Of a stretch of DNA of 64,000 bases, positions 26,218 through 36,557 are shown piece after piece (position 1 is the stretch's first letter; the number at the start of each line of letters is the position of its first letter). Source of the DNA: Flavobacteria bacterium BAL38 (GTDB lineage: Bacteria; Bacteroidota; Bacteroidia; Flavobacteriales; Flavobacteriaceae). The stretch is taken from contig AAXX01000006.1 of the NCBI GenBank assembly GCA_000169355.1, positions 62,001-126,000 of the forward strand, given 5' to 3'. Under the pieces are notes generated by a model that saw nothing but the letters and a program-made list of their open reading frames with translations, was not told the DNA's origin and searched no databases. The translations under genes and the position numbers were made by a program.

Positions 26218-27025
26218 AAATAAATTTATAAAGAGCAACAAATAAACTAATTAATGCTAAATAAAACACTATAATATTTTCATTAAATATTTTAATGAGT
26301 AACGAAATACCACAGGCAATAATAAGAAGAATAAAAAAGGGACAATATTTTTTATTATTAATCCAAGCCCAAATTTTATATTTTCGACTAATAAAAATAC
26401 CTAAAAGACCTGAGATATAGCCTATAATACTTCCACTAATAACGTCAAGTGGATGATGTGCTCCAATTGCCACTCGGGTAAACACAAGTAATAATCCTGT
26501 TGTAACAATTAAAAAAACCCATACTACTTTATTGGTTAATTTTTGGGGCATAAAAGCAAACATTAGCACTGTAAAAATAGTAAAAATGGTAATGGAATGT
26601 CCAGATGGTAAGCTACTAAAACCATGTAATACTTTACCAACAATAATAAAGCTATCATTATCATAAACTTGTGCCGGTCTTGGAACTAAAAATAAATCTT
26701 TTAAAAATTTAGAAAAAACAAGCGAAACAAGTAAAGCCGAAATAAGCGCCTCCCATATTTTAGGAGCGTATACTACAAGAATGATTAAAAAAGACAAAAA
26801 GATGGAAGCATCACCAAATTGTGTAAGGTTATATTCAGTGGAAGGATATTGTCCTAAATAATGATTAATTGAATAAAACCAATCTTTTTGAATGGCAACA
26901 TAACCTTGAACATTAAATGCATTATTTACCAAAAGAAATAGAACGATAGTTAGAATCAATAATAGGGGAAGTAAAAATAACCTAGGCTTAATTTTATTCA
27001 AATTAGCAATTACAACTGTGTTCAT
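26198..27025 (-). CDS. PAP2-family lipid phosphatase (LpxE/LpxF-like candidate)
   Basis: The 275-residue membrane protein has the three PAP2 motifs: LKDLFLVPRPAQV (K-x6-RP), LPSGHSITIF (PSGH) and TRVAIGAHHPLDV (SR-x5-H type). Six helices surround them. The gene overlaps the start of the phosphoethanolamine transferase by about 20 bases, so the two are translated together. In other Bacteroidota such pairs remove a lipid A phosphate and add phosphoethanolamine. LpxE versus undecaprenyl pyrophosphatase cannot be settled from the motifs alone; the pairing favours LpxE. Confidence 0.85.
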   Translation of the reverse strand: MNTVVIANLNKIKPRLFLLPLLLILTIVLFLLVNNAFNVQGYVAIQKDWFYSINHYLGQYPSTEYNLTQFGDASIFLSFLIILVVYAPKIWEALISALLVSLVFSKFLKDLFLVPRPAQVYDNDSFIIVGKVLHGFSSLPSGHSITIFTIFTVLMFAFMPQKLTNKVVWVFLIVTTGLLLVFTRVAIGAHHPLDVISGSIIGYISGLLGIFISRKYKIWAWINNKKYCPFFILLIIACGISLLIKIFNENIIVFYLALISLFVALYKFIYVYFKK

Positions 27026-27425
27026 TTTAAGAATTTATTAACAAAAATAAATAAATATCTTAAAAATTGGATAAAAAATTACAGAATTAAGAATAAATTA
27101 ATTTTCAAATTTAGAATTCAAAATAACTTCGTGAAGCTATGTGTAAAAAACTAGGTGCCTATGTGGTATAAACTTCTAATAAAGAAAGTATCACTTATTC
27201 AAGAGATGCTTAACAGCATGACAAACTATGCGTGTAGTCTAATGTTAACTATACTAAGTGAAACGTCCGATACTTCGGACCGAAGCTTCGGACTCTGTGT
27301 AGCTCTCTCAACGCAAACAATATCAAAAAAAACTCGGTGCATCTCTGTGTAACAAACTATATCCCTATGTGTTTAAAAAAATGCAACAAGCTTATCAGCA
27401 TAACAAACCAATAACCTCTTATACC
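27026..27425. repeat. Gene-free gap with a copy of the CTCTGTGTA / CTCGGTGTAAAAC repeat
   Basis: About 27188-27355 holds a full copy of the repeat also found in tandem at 38.9-39.3 kb, including the shared TATCACTTATTCAAGAGATG start, an ACGTCC...CTCTGTGTAGCTCTCTCAACGC middle and AACTCGGTG end. A palindromic insert of about 22 bases made of CGGACCGAAGCTTCGGA lies between ACGTCC and CTCTGTG, as in one tandem copy. I see no gene in this 400-bp stretch. Confidence 0.65.
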
Positions 27426-28847
27426 TTAATTATTTTTTGTTAAATTAGTAATCATGCCTTTAAATATAAAACCATGAAAAGGAAGAACCGAATACCAATA
27501 CAACCTCCCTAACAACCCTAAAGGTCGGAAAGTAGCCGTTTGAACCAATTGATTGCCAACAATTCTAAATTCCAGCCAAGCTTCTCCGGGTAATTTCATT
27601 TCAGCAAACAGCAACAAACGTCCTTCTTCCTTATTCGCATATAAAACCCGCCAAAAATCTAATGCATCCCCTGTATTTAGTTCGTTCTCAGAAGTACGCC
27701 CTCTTCTTAGTCCTACTCCACCCGTTAGCTTATCTAAAAAACCTCTAATTTTCCATAACCAATTTCCATAATACCAACCCGTATTTCCTCCAATACTCCA
27801 AATTTTGTTAATACAATTCTCTTGGTTTTCAACAATACTAGTTCTTCTGTCTTTAAAACATCCAAAAGAAGGAACCTGAATAAAATCGGACACATTAAAA
27901 TTTAATCCACTACTAGAATAAGCATCTTTCCAACTAGAAATAATTTCATTGTTTTCAATCTTACTAAACGCTCTTTTAAGAGCTGCTGTATAACTCAAGG
28001 GTTCAATTCCAAGAATCGTATTCAGTTTATTATCTCTACAAACCACCTCAACTTTCATACTATGTACTAATGAAGTGGCAAGGTTATAAGATGTAGAGGT
28101 TACAAAATACAACCAATAAGAAGAAAGTTTCGGAGTCATAATAGGAACAACAAAAATGCTACGTTTTAAATTACGCACTTTACCAAAATCCAACAACATA
28201 TTTTTATACGACAGTATATCTGGACCTCCTATATCAAAATTTTGATTATAGGTTGCTGGATGAAACAAAGTTTTAGAAAGAAAAGCAATAACATCTGAAA
28301 TTCCAATAGGTTGGCATTTGGTATGTAACCATTTGGGAGTCACCATAACAGGTAATTTTTCAACCAAATCTCTAATAATTTCAAAAGAAGCACTACCTGA
28401 TCCTATAATTATTCCAGCTCTTAAAGTAGTAAAATTATAAACCCCTTTACTAAGTTCAACTTCTACATTTTTTCTTGAAGTTAAATGTTTAGAAAGTTCT
28501 GTTTCATTAACAATACCACTTAAATAAACAACATGTTTCACTTGGGTGTTTTGAAGCGCATTTCTAAAATTTATAGCCGAAATTTCCTCCATAGATTCAT
28601 AATCTCCTGCCGAAGACATAGAATGCACTAAATAAAAAGCTCCATCAATATCTTCAGGAATACTTTCAAGAGATTTTTTATCTAATAAATCAATCTGAAG
28701 CACCGTTATATTGGCTTTTAAAGATTCTGGCGGATTAAATCTATTACTATCTCTCACACAACAAACGACCTCGTGACCTAATTCAATTAAAACCGGAAGC
28801 AATCGTTTACCAATATAGCCTGTAGCACCTGTTAGTAATATTTTCAT
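27426..28847 (-). CDS. NAD(P)-binding SDR-type oxidoreductase with C-terminal DUF2867
   Basis: A 473-residue fusion. The N-terminal half is an atypical short-chain dehydrogenase / NmrA-like Rossmann domain beginning MKILLTGATGYIGKRLLPVL with the GxxGxxG motif; the C-terminal part (about 320-473) matches DUF2867, with IRGFLDKLTGGVGLRRGR and a closing segment rich in aromatic residues. Proteins of this architecture are widespread in Bacteroidota but lack a known substrate. It stands alone between two long gaps. Reductase or epimerase activity is possible; the active-site Tyr-Lys pair cannot be placed with certainty. Confidence 0.82.
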   Translation of the reverse strand: MKILLTGATGYIGKRLLPVLIELGHEVVCCVRDSNRFNPPESLKANITVLQIDLLDKKSLESIPEDIDGAFYLVHSMSSAGDYESMEEISAINFRNALQNTQVKHVVYLSGIVNETELSKHLTSRKNVEVELSKGVYNFTTLRAGIIIGSGSASFEIIRDLVEKLPVMVTPKWLHTKCQPIGISDVIAFLSKTLFHPATYNQNFDIGGPDILSYKNMLLDFGKVRNLKRSIFVVPIMTPKLSSYWLYFVTSTSYNLATSLVHSMKVEVVCRDNKLNTILGIEPLSYTAALKRAFSKIENNEIISSWKDAYSSSGLNFNVSDFIQVPSFGCFKDRRTSIVENQENCINKIWSIGGNTGWYYGNWLWKIRGFLDKLTGGVGLRRGRTSENELNTGDALDFWRVLYANKEEGRLLLFAEMKLPGEAWLEFRIVGNQLVQTATFRPLGLLGRLYWYSVLPFHGFIFKGMITNLTKNN

Positions 28848-29167
28848 ATCGTTTTTTTATATAATAATTTGTAACAACTTTAGATTAGTAAATAAGAAAT
28901 GCTATTCAAAATCTAATTCGTAAGGCTTAAAGTTATAATTTTTTACGATTAAAATTAAATTAACTTTTTAAACCGTACCTAATAGTACAATATAATTATT
29001 GGAAAACTATATTAAATATAAAAAAATCAAATTTAACCCTTTGGTATCCTTTGTTTTTGTTGAAGTTTTATTGGCTGAATTTCGTTTCTGAAGAAAATGA
29101 AATAAATGCAGAATAAAAAAAATGGGCAGATTAAGTTATCTATACCCTTTTTTATATTTAAAAAATA
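28848..29167. other. Intergenic gap, no gene seen
   Basis: 320 bases of AT-rich sequence between two minus-strand genes. Short fragments of inverted sequence occur but no convincing terminator, promoter pair or reading frame was found. Confidence 0.5.
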
Positions 29168-29494
29168 TTATGCTTTAACAGAGGTAAGTGTTTCGCAAAC
29201 TTCTGCACATCTTTTAAATGCTTCAGCACATTCTTTACAACTTTCATGATGAGATGCATGTTTAGCACACTCTACCGAACATGCTTTACAAATTTTAGCA
29301 CACAAATCGTGTAGATCTTGTGCGTATTCAGAACCTCTTGTATCAAATCTTGCGAATAATGCACAAATGTCAGCACAATCGCGGCACAATAGGATACAAT
29401 CTTGATTGCCATCTTTAATACAATCTGTGATACATTTTTCGCATGTAACTAAACAAGCTAGATAAGCTTCAATACAACTTTTTAAATTTTTCAT
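29168..29494 (-). CDS. Four-helix bundle copper-binding protein (DUF326)
   Basis: This 108-residue protein has many cysteines spaced as CxxxC on helices (for example CLVTCEKCITDC, CILLCRDCADICALF, CAKICKACSVEC), the hallmark of DUF326 / Csp copper-storage-like bundles. Such proteins form four-helix bundles whose cores bind many Cu(I) ions. It has no signal peptide, so it resembles the cytosolic Csp3 type. It stands alone with no copper exporter beside it in the window. Confidence 0.9.
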   Translation of the reverse strand: MKNLKSCIEAYLACLVTCEKCITDCIKDGNQDCILLCRDCADICALFARFDTRGSEYAQDLHDLCAKICKACSVECAKHASHHESCKECAEAFKRCAEVCETLTSVKA

Positions 29495-29826
29495 TTTACT
29501 TTGATTTACATTGTGAATGAATTTTCATAATGTGGTAAATGTAAATACTTTATAAAGCAGACATCTTACATAATTATATAAATTATAGGGTATCATTCAC
29601 TCCTTATTTCTTTATAATGGTTAACAAAACCAAGAACAACACCACAGTTCAAGATATGCAACAGGTTAATAGAATAAAAAATAAATTTTTATTCAAAATA
29701 GTATCTAAATAATTTAAAAAAACAAATATAACGGTAATTCAATTTCAAACATTTTAGTTTGATATTTAACTAAAAATTAATAAACGTTTTTATAATTCAT
29801 TTTTAAAATAATTTACCTTTATAAAT
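29495..29826. other. Divergent promoter region, no gene seen
   Basis: 332 bases between the divergent copper-binding protein and vWA genes. A near-consensus -7 element (TACCTTTA) lies about 10 bases before the vWA start codon. Nothing else is recognisable. Confidence 0.45.
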
Positions 29827-30936
29827 ATGATGAAAGGATTTTATTTTAAACAATACGAAGCACCCTATCAAACCCCTTTTGATAGACTTTTTGGTGTTTT
29901 TAAAGAGTTAATAACGCATACTTCGGGAGATTTCGACGAAGCCATTGATTGGTTGCGTGAACTTGATGTAGAATACAAATTAACCGATGAAAACTACACC
30001 ATCGAGGATTTTATTGAAGATTTAAAGAAAAAGGGATATATCCAAGAAGAATTCAAAGAGGACGGCTCTTCTGGTGGAATAGGTATCACCGCAAAAACCG
30101 AACGTGCGATTCGTCAACAAGCTTTAGACCAAATTTTTGGGAATCTTAAAAAAGCAACTGGAGGAAATCACAAAACCAAGCAAACGGGAACTGGGGATGA
30201 ACACACAGGAGAGTTACGTGAATTTAATTTTGGCGATGGACTCGAACGAATTTCTTTAACAGAAAGTCTTCGTAATGCACAAATCAACAATGGTGTTGAA
30301 GAATTTATGCTTACTGAAAATGATTTAGTGGTTGAAGAAACGCAGTTTAAATCGCAAATGAGTACTGTTTTAATGATTGATATTTCACACAGCATGATTC
30401 TTTATGGCGAAGACCGAATTACACCAGCCAAAAAAGTAGCGATGGCATTAGCCGAACTAATCACAACTCGATATCCTAAAGACACACTCGATATATTGGT
30501 TTTTGGTAATGACGCTTGGACAATTGCTATTCGCGATTTACCGTATCTAAAAGTAGGCCCTTATCATACCAATACCGTCGCTGGATTGCAATTGGCAATG
30601 GATTTGCTCCGAAGAAAACGCAACACCAACAAGCAGATTTTTATGATAACTGATGGGAAACCAAGTTGCGTGAGAGAAAAAAATGGCGATTATTATATGA
30701 ACAGCAATGGGCTCGACGAATATATCGTTGACAAATGCTACAACCAAGCGCAACAAGCCCGAAAATTGCATATTCCCATCACTACTTTTATGATTGCAAA
30801 TGATCCTTATTTACAGCGATTTGTAGATAATTTTACGGAAGCTAATCAAGGGAAAGCATTTTACACGGGACTAAAAGGACTTGGTGAAATGATTTTTCAG
30901 GATTATGAAGCCAATCGGAAGAAGAAAATTAAGTAA
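29827..30936 (+). CDS. vWA-domain protein, partner of a MoxR-type ATPase
   Basis: The 369-residue cytoplasmic protein has an N-terminal acidic helical region, then a von Willebrand A domain from about residue 180 with the MIDAS motif DISHSM (Asp185, Ser187, Ser189), and MITDGKPS for the fourth ligand position. The layout is that of the BchD/CoxE-type vWA proteins that work with AAA+ ATPases. The AAA+ gene lies 91 bases downstream on the same strand. Such pairs act as chelatases or protein-remodelling chaperones; no target is visible here. Confidence 0.82.
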   Translation: MMKGFYFKQYEAPYQTPFDRLFGVFKELITHTSGDFDEAIDWLRELDVEYKLTDENYTIEDFIEDLKKKGYIQEEFKEDGSSGGIGITAKTERAIRQQALDQIFGNLKKATGGNHKTKQTGTGDEHTGELREFNFGDGLERISLTESLRNAQINNGVEEFMLTENDLVVEETQFKSQMSTVLMIDISHSMILYGEDRITPAKKVAMALAELITTRYPKDTLDILVFGNDAWTIAIRDLPYLKVGPYHTNTVAGLQLAMDLLRRKRNTNKQIFMITDGKPSCVREKNGDYYMNSNGLDEYIVDKCYNQAQQARKLHIPITTFMIANDPYLQRFVDNFTEANQGKAFYTGLKGLGEMIFQDYEANRKKKIK

Positions 30937-31027
30937 GCAGTGTTCTGTCTCAGTTTGCAGAAGCAGTTTACAAATTATCAGGAACAAACTAAATCATCCT
31001 AAACTTTTCAATTCAAATAATAATTAA

Positions 31028-32482
31028 ATGAATAACATAAAAACACTTGGCGAATTAAAATTATCTGGATACCAATCAAAAAGTATAAAAGACGAATTGC
31101 GCCATAACCTAAGAGAAAAAATAAAATCAGGAAAACCCGTTTTTGAAGGAGTTTACGGATTTGAAAATACAGTAGTTCCAGAACTTGAAAGAGCGATTTT
31201 ATCACGTCACAACATCAATCTACTTGGACTTCGTGGTCAGGCAAAAACCCGAATGGCGCGCAAAATGATTGAATTATTAGACGAATATATTCCCGTAATT
31301 GCTGGTTCAGAAATCAATGACGATCCCTTAAATCCAATTTCTCGCTTTGCAAAAGATTTAATTTCAGAAAAGGGAGATGCAACTCCAATTGAATGGATGC
31401 ACCGAAGCGAACGTTTTTACGAAAAATTGGCAACGCCAGATGTTACGGTTGCCGATTTAATTGGTGATGTTGACCCTATAAAAGCAGCTAACTTAAAACT
31501 CTCTTATGCCGACGACCGAGTAATTCATTTTGGAATGATTCCAAGGGCGAATCGTTGTATATTCGTAATCAATGAATTACCCGATTTACAAGCCCGAATT
31601 CAAGTGGCACTTTTCAATATCCTGCAAGAAGGCGACATACAAATTCGTGGTTTTAAGTTGCGATTGCCACTCGATATGCAATTTGTTTTTACTGCTAATC
31701 CAGAAGATTATACCAATCGTGGCAACATCGTAACCCCTTTAAAAGACAGAATTGGTTCTCAAATTTTAACCCATTATCCAGAAACTATTGCCATTGCAAG
31801 AGCCATCACGGAACAAGAAGCAAAGCTCGACGAATCGCAATCAGATTTGGTTTATGTTCCTAGTTTAGCCAAAGATTTGCTAGAACAAATTAGCTTTGAG
31901 GCACGAGAAAGCGAATACATCGACAACAAAAGTGGTGTTTCGGCACGTATGAGCATTACCGCTTACGAAAATTTGTTAAGCACTGCCGAAAGAAGAGCTT
32001 TGAAATCTGGGAACGAAAAAACCACTTTACGCCTATCCGATTTTATGGGAATAATTCCTGCAATTACAGGCAAAGTAGAATTGGTTTATGAAGGAGAACA
32101 AGAAGGAGCTGCCATAGTTGCACAACATTTAATTGGAGATGCCATCCATACTTTTTTTCCAGCTTATTTTCCTAAGATTGAAAAATTAGAAAAACAAGGC
32201 GAAAAAAATGCATTTTCCGATACAATAGAATGGTTTTACGCATGCGGTTTTCAATTATTAGATGATTGTTCTGACGAAGAATACCAATCAATTTTAGATG
32301 ATGTTGCGCCTTTAGACATTTTAATTAAAAAATACCAGCCACAAACCTTACAAGAAGATATCTATTTTTTGAAAGAATTTATCCTTTGGGGATTAGTAGA
32401 ATATGATAAACTATCTAAAGATCGTTTTGAAAACGGCTACCAATTTAAAGATACTTTGGGCAGTTTTATTGATAAACTATAA
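31028..32482 (+). CDS. MoxR/Mg-chelatase-like AAA+ ATPase
   Basis: A 484-residue AAA+ protein with NINLLGLRGQAKTRMARKM as a variant Walker A (GLRGQAKT), a Walker B region ending FVINELPDL, and FVFTANPEDYTNRG as the sensor 1 region. This is the magnesium-chelatase/MoxR clade. Walker B shows Asn-Glu in place of Asp-Glu, which is common in this subfamily. It forms an operon with the vWA protein upstream, as in chelatase-type complexes. A strong terminator follows. The substrate of the complex is unknown. Confidence 0.85.
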   Translation: MNNIKTLGELKLSGYQSKSIKDELRHNLREKIKSGKPVFEGVYGFENTVVPELERAILSRHNINLLGLRGQAKTRMARKMIELLDEYIPVIAGSEINDDPLNPISRFAKDLISEKGDATPIEWMHRSERFYEKLATPDVTVADLIGDVDPIKAANLKLSYADDRVIHFGMIPRANRCIFVINELPDLQARIQVALFNILQEGDIQIRGFKLRLPLDMQFVFTANPEDYTNRGNIVTPLKDRIGSQILTHYPETIAIARAITEQEAKLDESQSDLVYVPSLAKDLLEQISFEARESEYIDNKSGVSARMSITAYENLLSTAERRALKSGNEKTTLRLSDFMGIIPAITGKVELVYEGEQEGAAIVAQHLIGDAIHTFFPAYFPKIEKLEKQGEKNAFSDTIEWFYACGFQLLDDCSDEEYQSILDDVAPLDILIKKYQPQTLQEDIYFLKEFILWGLVEYDKLSKDRFENGYQFKDTLGSFIDKL

Positions 32483-32485
32483 AGC

Positions 32486-32518
32486 AAAAGCGGATTTGAA
32501 TTTCAAATCCGCTTTTTT
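32486..32518. terminator. Strong bidirectional terminator
   Basis: The 13-bp stem (AAAGCGGATTTGA / TCAAATCCGCTTT) with a tiny loop and flanking A/T runs ends both the AAA+ gene (plus strand) and the GH16 gene (minus strand). Confidence 0.9.
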
Positions 32519-32525
32519 ATTGTTA

Positions 32526-34124
32526 TTATTTTTTTAATACTTTATAAGTATCAATCCCTTTTTCTGAAATTATTAAAACTAAATAAATGCCATTTTGAAA
32601 ATTAGATACATCAATATTTGTATTTTCTTCTTTCAAGACACAAGAATATAGTTTTTGTCCTAATAATGAATATATTTCTGCTGTAGTATTTATGTTTTCT
32701 TTGCTATTTATAGTTAATTCGTTTGTAACAGGATTTGGAAATAATTTAATTTTAGAGAAATTTGAAACATTATCAAGGTTCAATACGTTTTCTTGATATA
32801 CTCTTACATAATCAATTTCCATTGTTGATTGAACAAAATTTGGTGCTACACTGGGTTCTATTGCAATATTTAAAAGTAAGTATTGTTCTGCGTCAAAAGG
32901 CCAAGTGTATTGGTTTTTAATAGCCGGATTATAACTAAAATGATTGATTCCATTTACGCTAAATGTTATACTTTGTTCATTCCATTCAACAGCATAAATA
33001 TTAAATTCGTTAGATACGTTTGGTTTATATTGTGCGTTATAACTAAATTCTCCAACAGATAAATTACCGTTTATAGGATGATGTACCGCACTAGAAATAA
33101 CATTTTGATTGGTTCCCCAATGTTCCATAATATCTATTTCTCCGCATGCAGGCCAATGTAAAGTCCCATGAGTGCTAGTCCAAAAACCGCCTGGTTCTAT
33201 AATACTTTTCCCAAGCATCCATATTGCTGGCCATGTTCCAGCTCCTGTAGGTAATTTTGCACGAACTTCAACTCGTCCATATTTAAAAGCAAATTTCGAA
33301 TTTAATCTAGCAGAAGTAAATTGCTTCGTTTGTCCTTGATTTGTAAATTCTTCTCTTTTTGCTACTATATTCAGAAATCCATTAGAAATAAATGAATTAT
33401 CTTCACTGTCTGTGTAGTGCTGTAATTCTCCATTATACCAACTAAATCCATTTGGTAATTGAGTTTGATGAAACCAATTTAAACTATTTACAGCTCCATT
33501 TCCATCAAATTCGTCACTCCAAACTAAATTGTTAAATGTAGAAACTGCTCCAGAATATAAAAAATCATCAATATAAGCTAACACATTTGAGGTATTATTT
33601 TCTCCATTTAGTTGAATTAAAACCCTGTTAAAATCCCACCTGTTTAATGGATTAAGTGAGTTAGGATCTAAATTTATGTAAGCATCTGTAGCAAAATCAA
33701 ATGTTATTGTTTGCCATTGGTTCAAAAGTATGGGTTTAATAATTTCACATTGAGTAGACCAAGGTTGAGCTATAGTTCCATTTTGAAGCTTTAATGAAAT
33801 TTGATTGTTTTGATTTCCAGTAATTCCATTTGAAGGCACATATACTTGTAAAGAAAACACACTACTTGTTAATAAATTAAAATTAAATCCCGCATCAAAA
33901 CCTACATTAGCATACAGTCCTCCAACATCAGAATATCTTAAAACTTTTGTAGAGAGATTACTTCCATTCGGAAAAGGGTTGTTAAAATTAGTATCTATAA
34001 TACAATCATCACCAAACCAAGAAGGAATACTACTGTTTCCTTCAAAATTGTCTTGTGAAATCTGAGTTTGAGAAAATAGTGAGATACAAAAAAATAAAAG
34101 TAAAAGTGAAATAATTGTGCGCAT
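32526..34124 (-). CDS. Secreted GH16 endo-beta-glucanase (laminarinase type) with T9SS sorting domain
   Basis: The 532-residue enzyme has a signal peptide (about 1-19), a beta-sandwich carbohydrate-binding-like region (about 20-190), a GH16 catalytic domain (about 200-450) with the catalytic EIDIME (329-334; Glu329 nucleophile, Glu334 acid/base), and a C-terminal type IX sorting domain starting KIKLFPNPVTNELTI. The beta-bulge form of the motif points to beta-1,3-glucanase. It is exported and attached to or released from the surface through the T9SS. It stands alone; no SusCD pair is near. Confidence 0.92.
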   Translation of the reverse strand: MRTIISLLLLFFCISLFSQTQISQDNFEGNSSIPSWFGDDCIIDTNFNNPFPNGSNLSTKVLRYSDVGGLYANVGFDAGFNFNLLTSSVFSLQVYVPSNGITGNQNNQISLKLQNGTIAQPWSTQCEIIKPILLNQWQTITFDFATDAYINLDPNSLNPLNRWDFNRVLIQLNGENNTSNVLAYIDDFLYSGAVSTFNNLVWSDEFDGNGAVNSLNWFHQTQLPNGFSWYNGELQHYTDSEDNSFISNGFLNIVAKREEFTNQGQTKQFTSARLNSKFAFKYGRVEVRAKLPTGAGTWPAIWMLGKSIIEPGGFWTSTHGTLHWPACGEIDIMEHWGTNQNVISSAVHHPINGNLSVGEFSYNAQYKPNVSNEFNIYAVEWNEQSITFSVNGINHFSYNPAIKNQYTWPFDAEQYLLLNIAIEPSVAPNFVQSTMEIDYVRVYQENVLNLDNVSNFSKIKLFPNPVTNELTINSKENINTTAEIYSLLGQKLYSCVLKEENTNIDVSNFQNGIYLVLIISEKGIDTYKVLKK

Positions 34125-34345
34125 GTTAACTTTTTTTTAATTTGTTGTATACCATATCCCTTAATTTTTATTCAACCTATTTTAAAAAGAGAGACGCAAT
34201 CAGTATAAGAAACATTAGGTAACTTAAAGATATGACAACGTGCCAAGACCAAGCCATCACAAATATAAAGAAAATTTTCGAATTTTCTAAATATACGAAA
34301 ACTACCAACATTACTAGTGGGTTATATTTTAAAGTCGGGAGAATT

Positions 34346-34363
34346 TGAGGTGCGGAGTATTTT
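34346..34363. repeat. 18-bp motif shared with 53815-53832
   Basis: TGAGGTGCGGAGTATTTT here and TGAAGTGCAGAGTATTTT at 53815 match at 16 of 18 bases. Each copy lies within about 20 bases after the stop codon of a defence-type gene (GIY-YIG helicase and HEPN-like gene) and in the same orientation relative to it. Confidence 0.35.
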
Positions 34364-34379
34364 CACACGAGCTGAGAAA

Positions 34380-36557
34380 TTAAAAACCTATCACTTTAAC
34401 AAAAACACCAATTACCTTCAGACTAATAGTCTCCTCATCACGAAGTACAATAGGTGTATAATCCAAAGTTGATTTTGGCAAAAGGGTTATTTCCTCGTGT
34501 CTCCAATTATCTTCAGTAGTTATTTTTTTACTACCATATTCTTTCACAGTGTAATTAGAACCAAAATCAGCATCAATAAAATCGGTCATTTCTACCAGAG
34601 TAATTAAACCATTTCGAGAACCATGGGTATATTTTTCAAAAAGACAAATAGAACCATTAGGTATAATTTTATTCATTGATTCCCCAACTACCTTACAAGC
34701 AAAATAACGTTCCTGATTATGAATGGTATCTTCCAATTCTATATAACGTATATCCTCAACTAATTGAAGTTCAGAAAAAGAACCAGCAGCAATTTCTAAA
34801 TCGTAGAATGGAATCGTTTTTCTATTCGGTTCATCTACAATTTTTAAATTTGGTCTTTCTTCAGTTGTGGTTCTTAAAGCAATGAATTGACTCAAGTATT
34901 TTCTTAGATTATCATTACAAGCATAAATAAAAGTTCCTTTTACACCTCGCAAAAGAATTGTTTTATAGATATTTAAAATATAATCTTTTAAAATTTCAAT
35001 ATCTTTGATAGTGTTTTTACCAGCTTTATCTTTGTACTTACTTTTATCAATTACCAACTTCTTCGTTTCAAAATCATAATCAAGCTCTGGTCCTATAATA
35101 ACACCTGTGTAATTTAAATCGTATCCTTGAGTGGTATGAATACAACCAACTTCATCTATCGATTTTGGTGAATTAACCCAATCTATAGCAACACTATTCC
35201 AACGTAATTTTGTATCTTCAATTACAATATCAAAAGCTGATTTATCTTTATTAGAAATCCATTCCCATGCATAACCTGCAACCATTCTTGATAAGCCATC
35301 TAATTTTTCACGTTTATTAATCTCATCCACCATTTGTTGAAGATCTTCAAACAAATAACATTCGTATTCTAAGGATTGAAACTTATTTGTAGAATCAATC
35401 TTATTATCCAGTAGGTCATGAATTAACTTAACATATTCATTACCACCTCTACATCTAAATTGCGTTTTAAGAGTTTCAATACGTGTCGATGGCGCATTTT
35501 CAAGTGCAACATAGCGAGAACGTAAAACATCAGATGGCTTTATAGATTGAAAACGGTCATAAAAAATGAGTGATTTTTTTGATTGAATTAATAACCAATC
35601 TAATTCAGATGCCGCTGATTCATCTAACCCTAAAGCTTTACAAGTATCATCAAAAGGCTTAAAATAAGGTCCTAAATTAACACGTCTTCGTAAGCGATGT
35701 CCTTCATCAACAATTACTAAATCATACTTGTTTTTTGCCAAATCTGATGGACCTACTACCATTTTTGGTGATAATCCTTGGATATTTTTAAACACTTTAG
35801 ATATAGTTTTTCTAAATGAAGCCATCGGAATAACTAAAGCCATTTCCAACTCACCATATTTGGCTCTAACTGCTTTCAAAAGATTGAATAATTCCAAATC
35901 TTCTTCATCAAAATCAGCAAAGTTAAAATCATCAAGATTTGTCTTAAGTAACTTGAAAAGAAATATTGCTAATATTGATTTACCAGTTCCTGCTCCTCCT
36001 TGAATTAAACTGACATTTGTATTATCATCAAGTAAACATTCTAAAATTAATTTCAAACTCGCAACTTGTTCGGTTGAAAGAGATTTGTAGGGCGAGTATT
36101 TAAATAAATCAGAATTGTCTATATTTTCTAATGAATGGCGTGCAATTCCCATTGCTCTTAATTCATCCCAGATATCAGAAAATAATTCCCAATAAACTTC
36201 TTTTTGCTGATAAAAACGATGATTTGCAATTCCTAGGTTTGCATTTTTAAGATGGTATTGTCCATCAGCATTGATGTAGCGAATAAGATTGGCCTCTACA
36301 TCAAGTGTTGCTGATTTATTGAATAAATCACTCGTAATAAGGTTGACAGCTGTTAAATCTTTTTTGTTTTGTGTTTTTGAATGCGCTTTCATGCGTTTTA
36401 CAACATCAGTTGTTTCACCTACATAAGCATATTTAGTTTGTTGATCATTTAGAAAATACACCAAAGGCCATGAAAGGTAGTCCCGATGATTATCAATAAT
36501 TTCTTTCTCTAAGTTGGAATCAAAATTATAACGTGAAATCGAAAATCTATTTTTCAT
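34380..36557 (-). CDS. GIY-YIG nuclease / DUF2075 helicase / S24 (LexA-UmuD-like) peptidase fusion
   Basis: A 725-residue three-part protein. Residues 30-95 form a GIY-YIG nuclease (VYF at 33-35, YVG at 45-47, Arg55, Glu88). Residues 155-560 form a DUF2075/Schlafen-like helicase with Walker A GGAGTGKS (187-194), Walker B VIVDEGH (281-287) and a TQG motif. Residues 575-725 form an S24 peptidase domain with an AAG cleavage site (Ala591-Gly592), Ser627 in GESMN and Lys672 in YTVKEYG. The 35-residue gap between Gly592 and Ser627 equals that of UmuD (Gly25 to Ser60). So the C-terminal tail could be self-cleaved on RecA filaments, or act only as a fold. It directly abuts the upstream MazG-like gene. 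Defence or damage response is inference. Confidence 0.85.
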   Translation of the reverse strand: MKNRFSISRYNFDSNLEKEIIDNHRDYLSWPLVYFLNDQQTKYAYVGETTDVVKRMKAHSKTQNKKDLTAVNLITSDLFNKSATLDVEANLIRYINADGQYHLKNANLGIANHRFYQQKEVYWELFSDIWDELRAMGIARHSLENIDNSDLFKYSPYKSLSTEQVASLKLILECLLDDNTNVSLIQGGAGTGKSILAIFLFKLLKTNLDDFNFADFDEEDLELFNLLKAVRAKYGELEMALVIPMASFRKTISKVFKNIQGLSPKMVVGPSDLAKNKYDLVIVDEGHRLRRRVNLGPYFKPFDDTCKALGLDESAASELDWLLIQSKKSLIFYDRFQSIKPSDVLRSRYVALENAPSTRIETLKTQFRCRGGNEYVKLIHDLLDNKIDSTNKFQSLEYECYLFEDLQQMVDEINKREKLDGLSRMVAGYAWEWISNKDKSAFDIVIEDTKLRWNSVAIDWVNSPKSIDEVGCIHTTQGYDLNYTGVIIGPELDYDFETKKLVIDKSKYKDKAGKNTIKDIEILKDYILNIYKTILLRGVKGTFIYACNDNLRKYLSQFIALRTTTEERPNLKIVDEPNRKTIPFYDLEIAAGSFSELQLVEDIRYIELEDTIHNQERYFACKVVGESMNKIIPNGSICLFEKYTHGSRNGLITLVEMTDFIDADFGSNYTVKEYGSKKITTEDNWRHEEITLLPKSTLDYTPIVLRDEETISLKVIGVFVKVIGF

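Noticed and set aside
29827-32482. vWA/MoxR pair as a conflict system
   Set aside because: No third variable effector gene is next to it and the surroundings are core genes, so a chelatase- or chaperone-like role is at least as likely.
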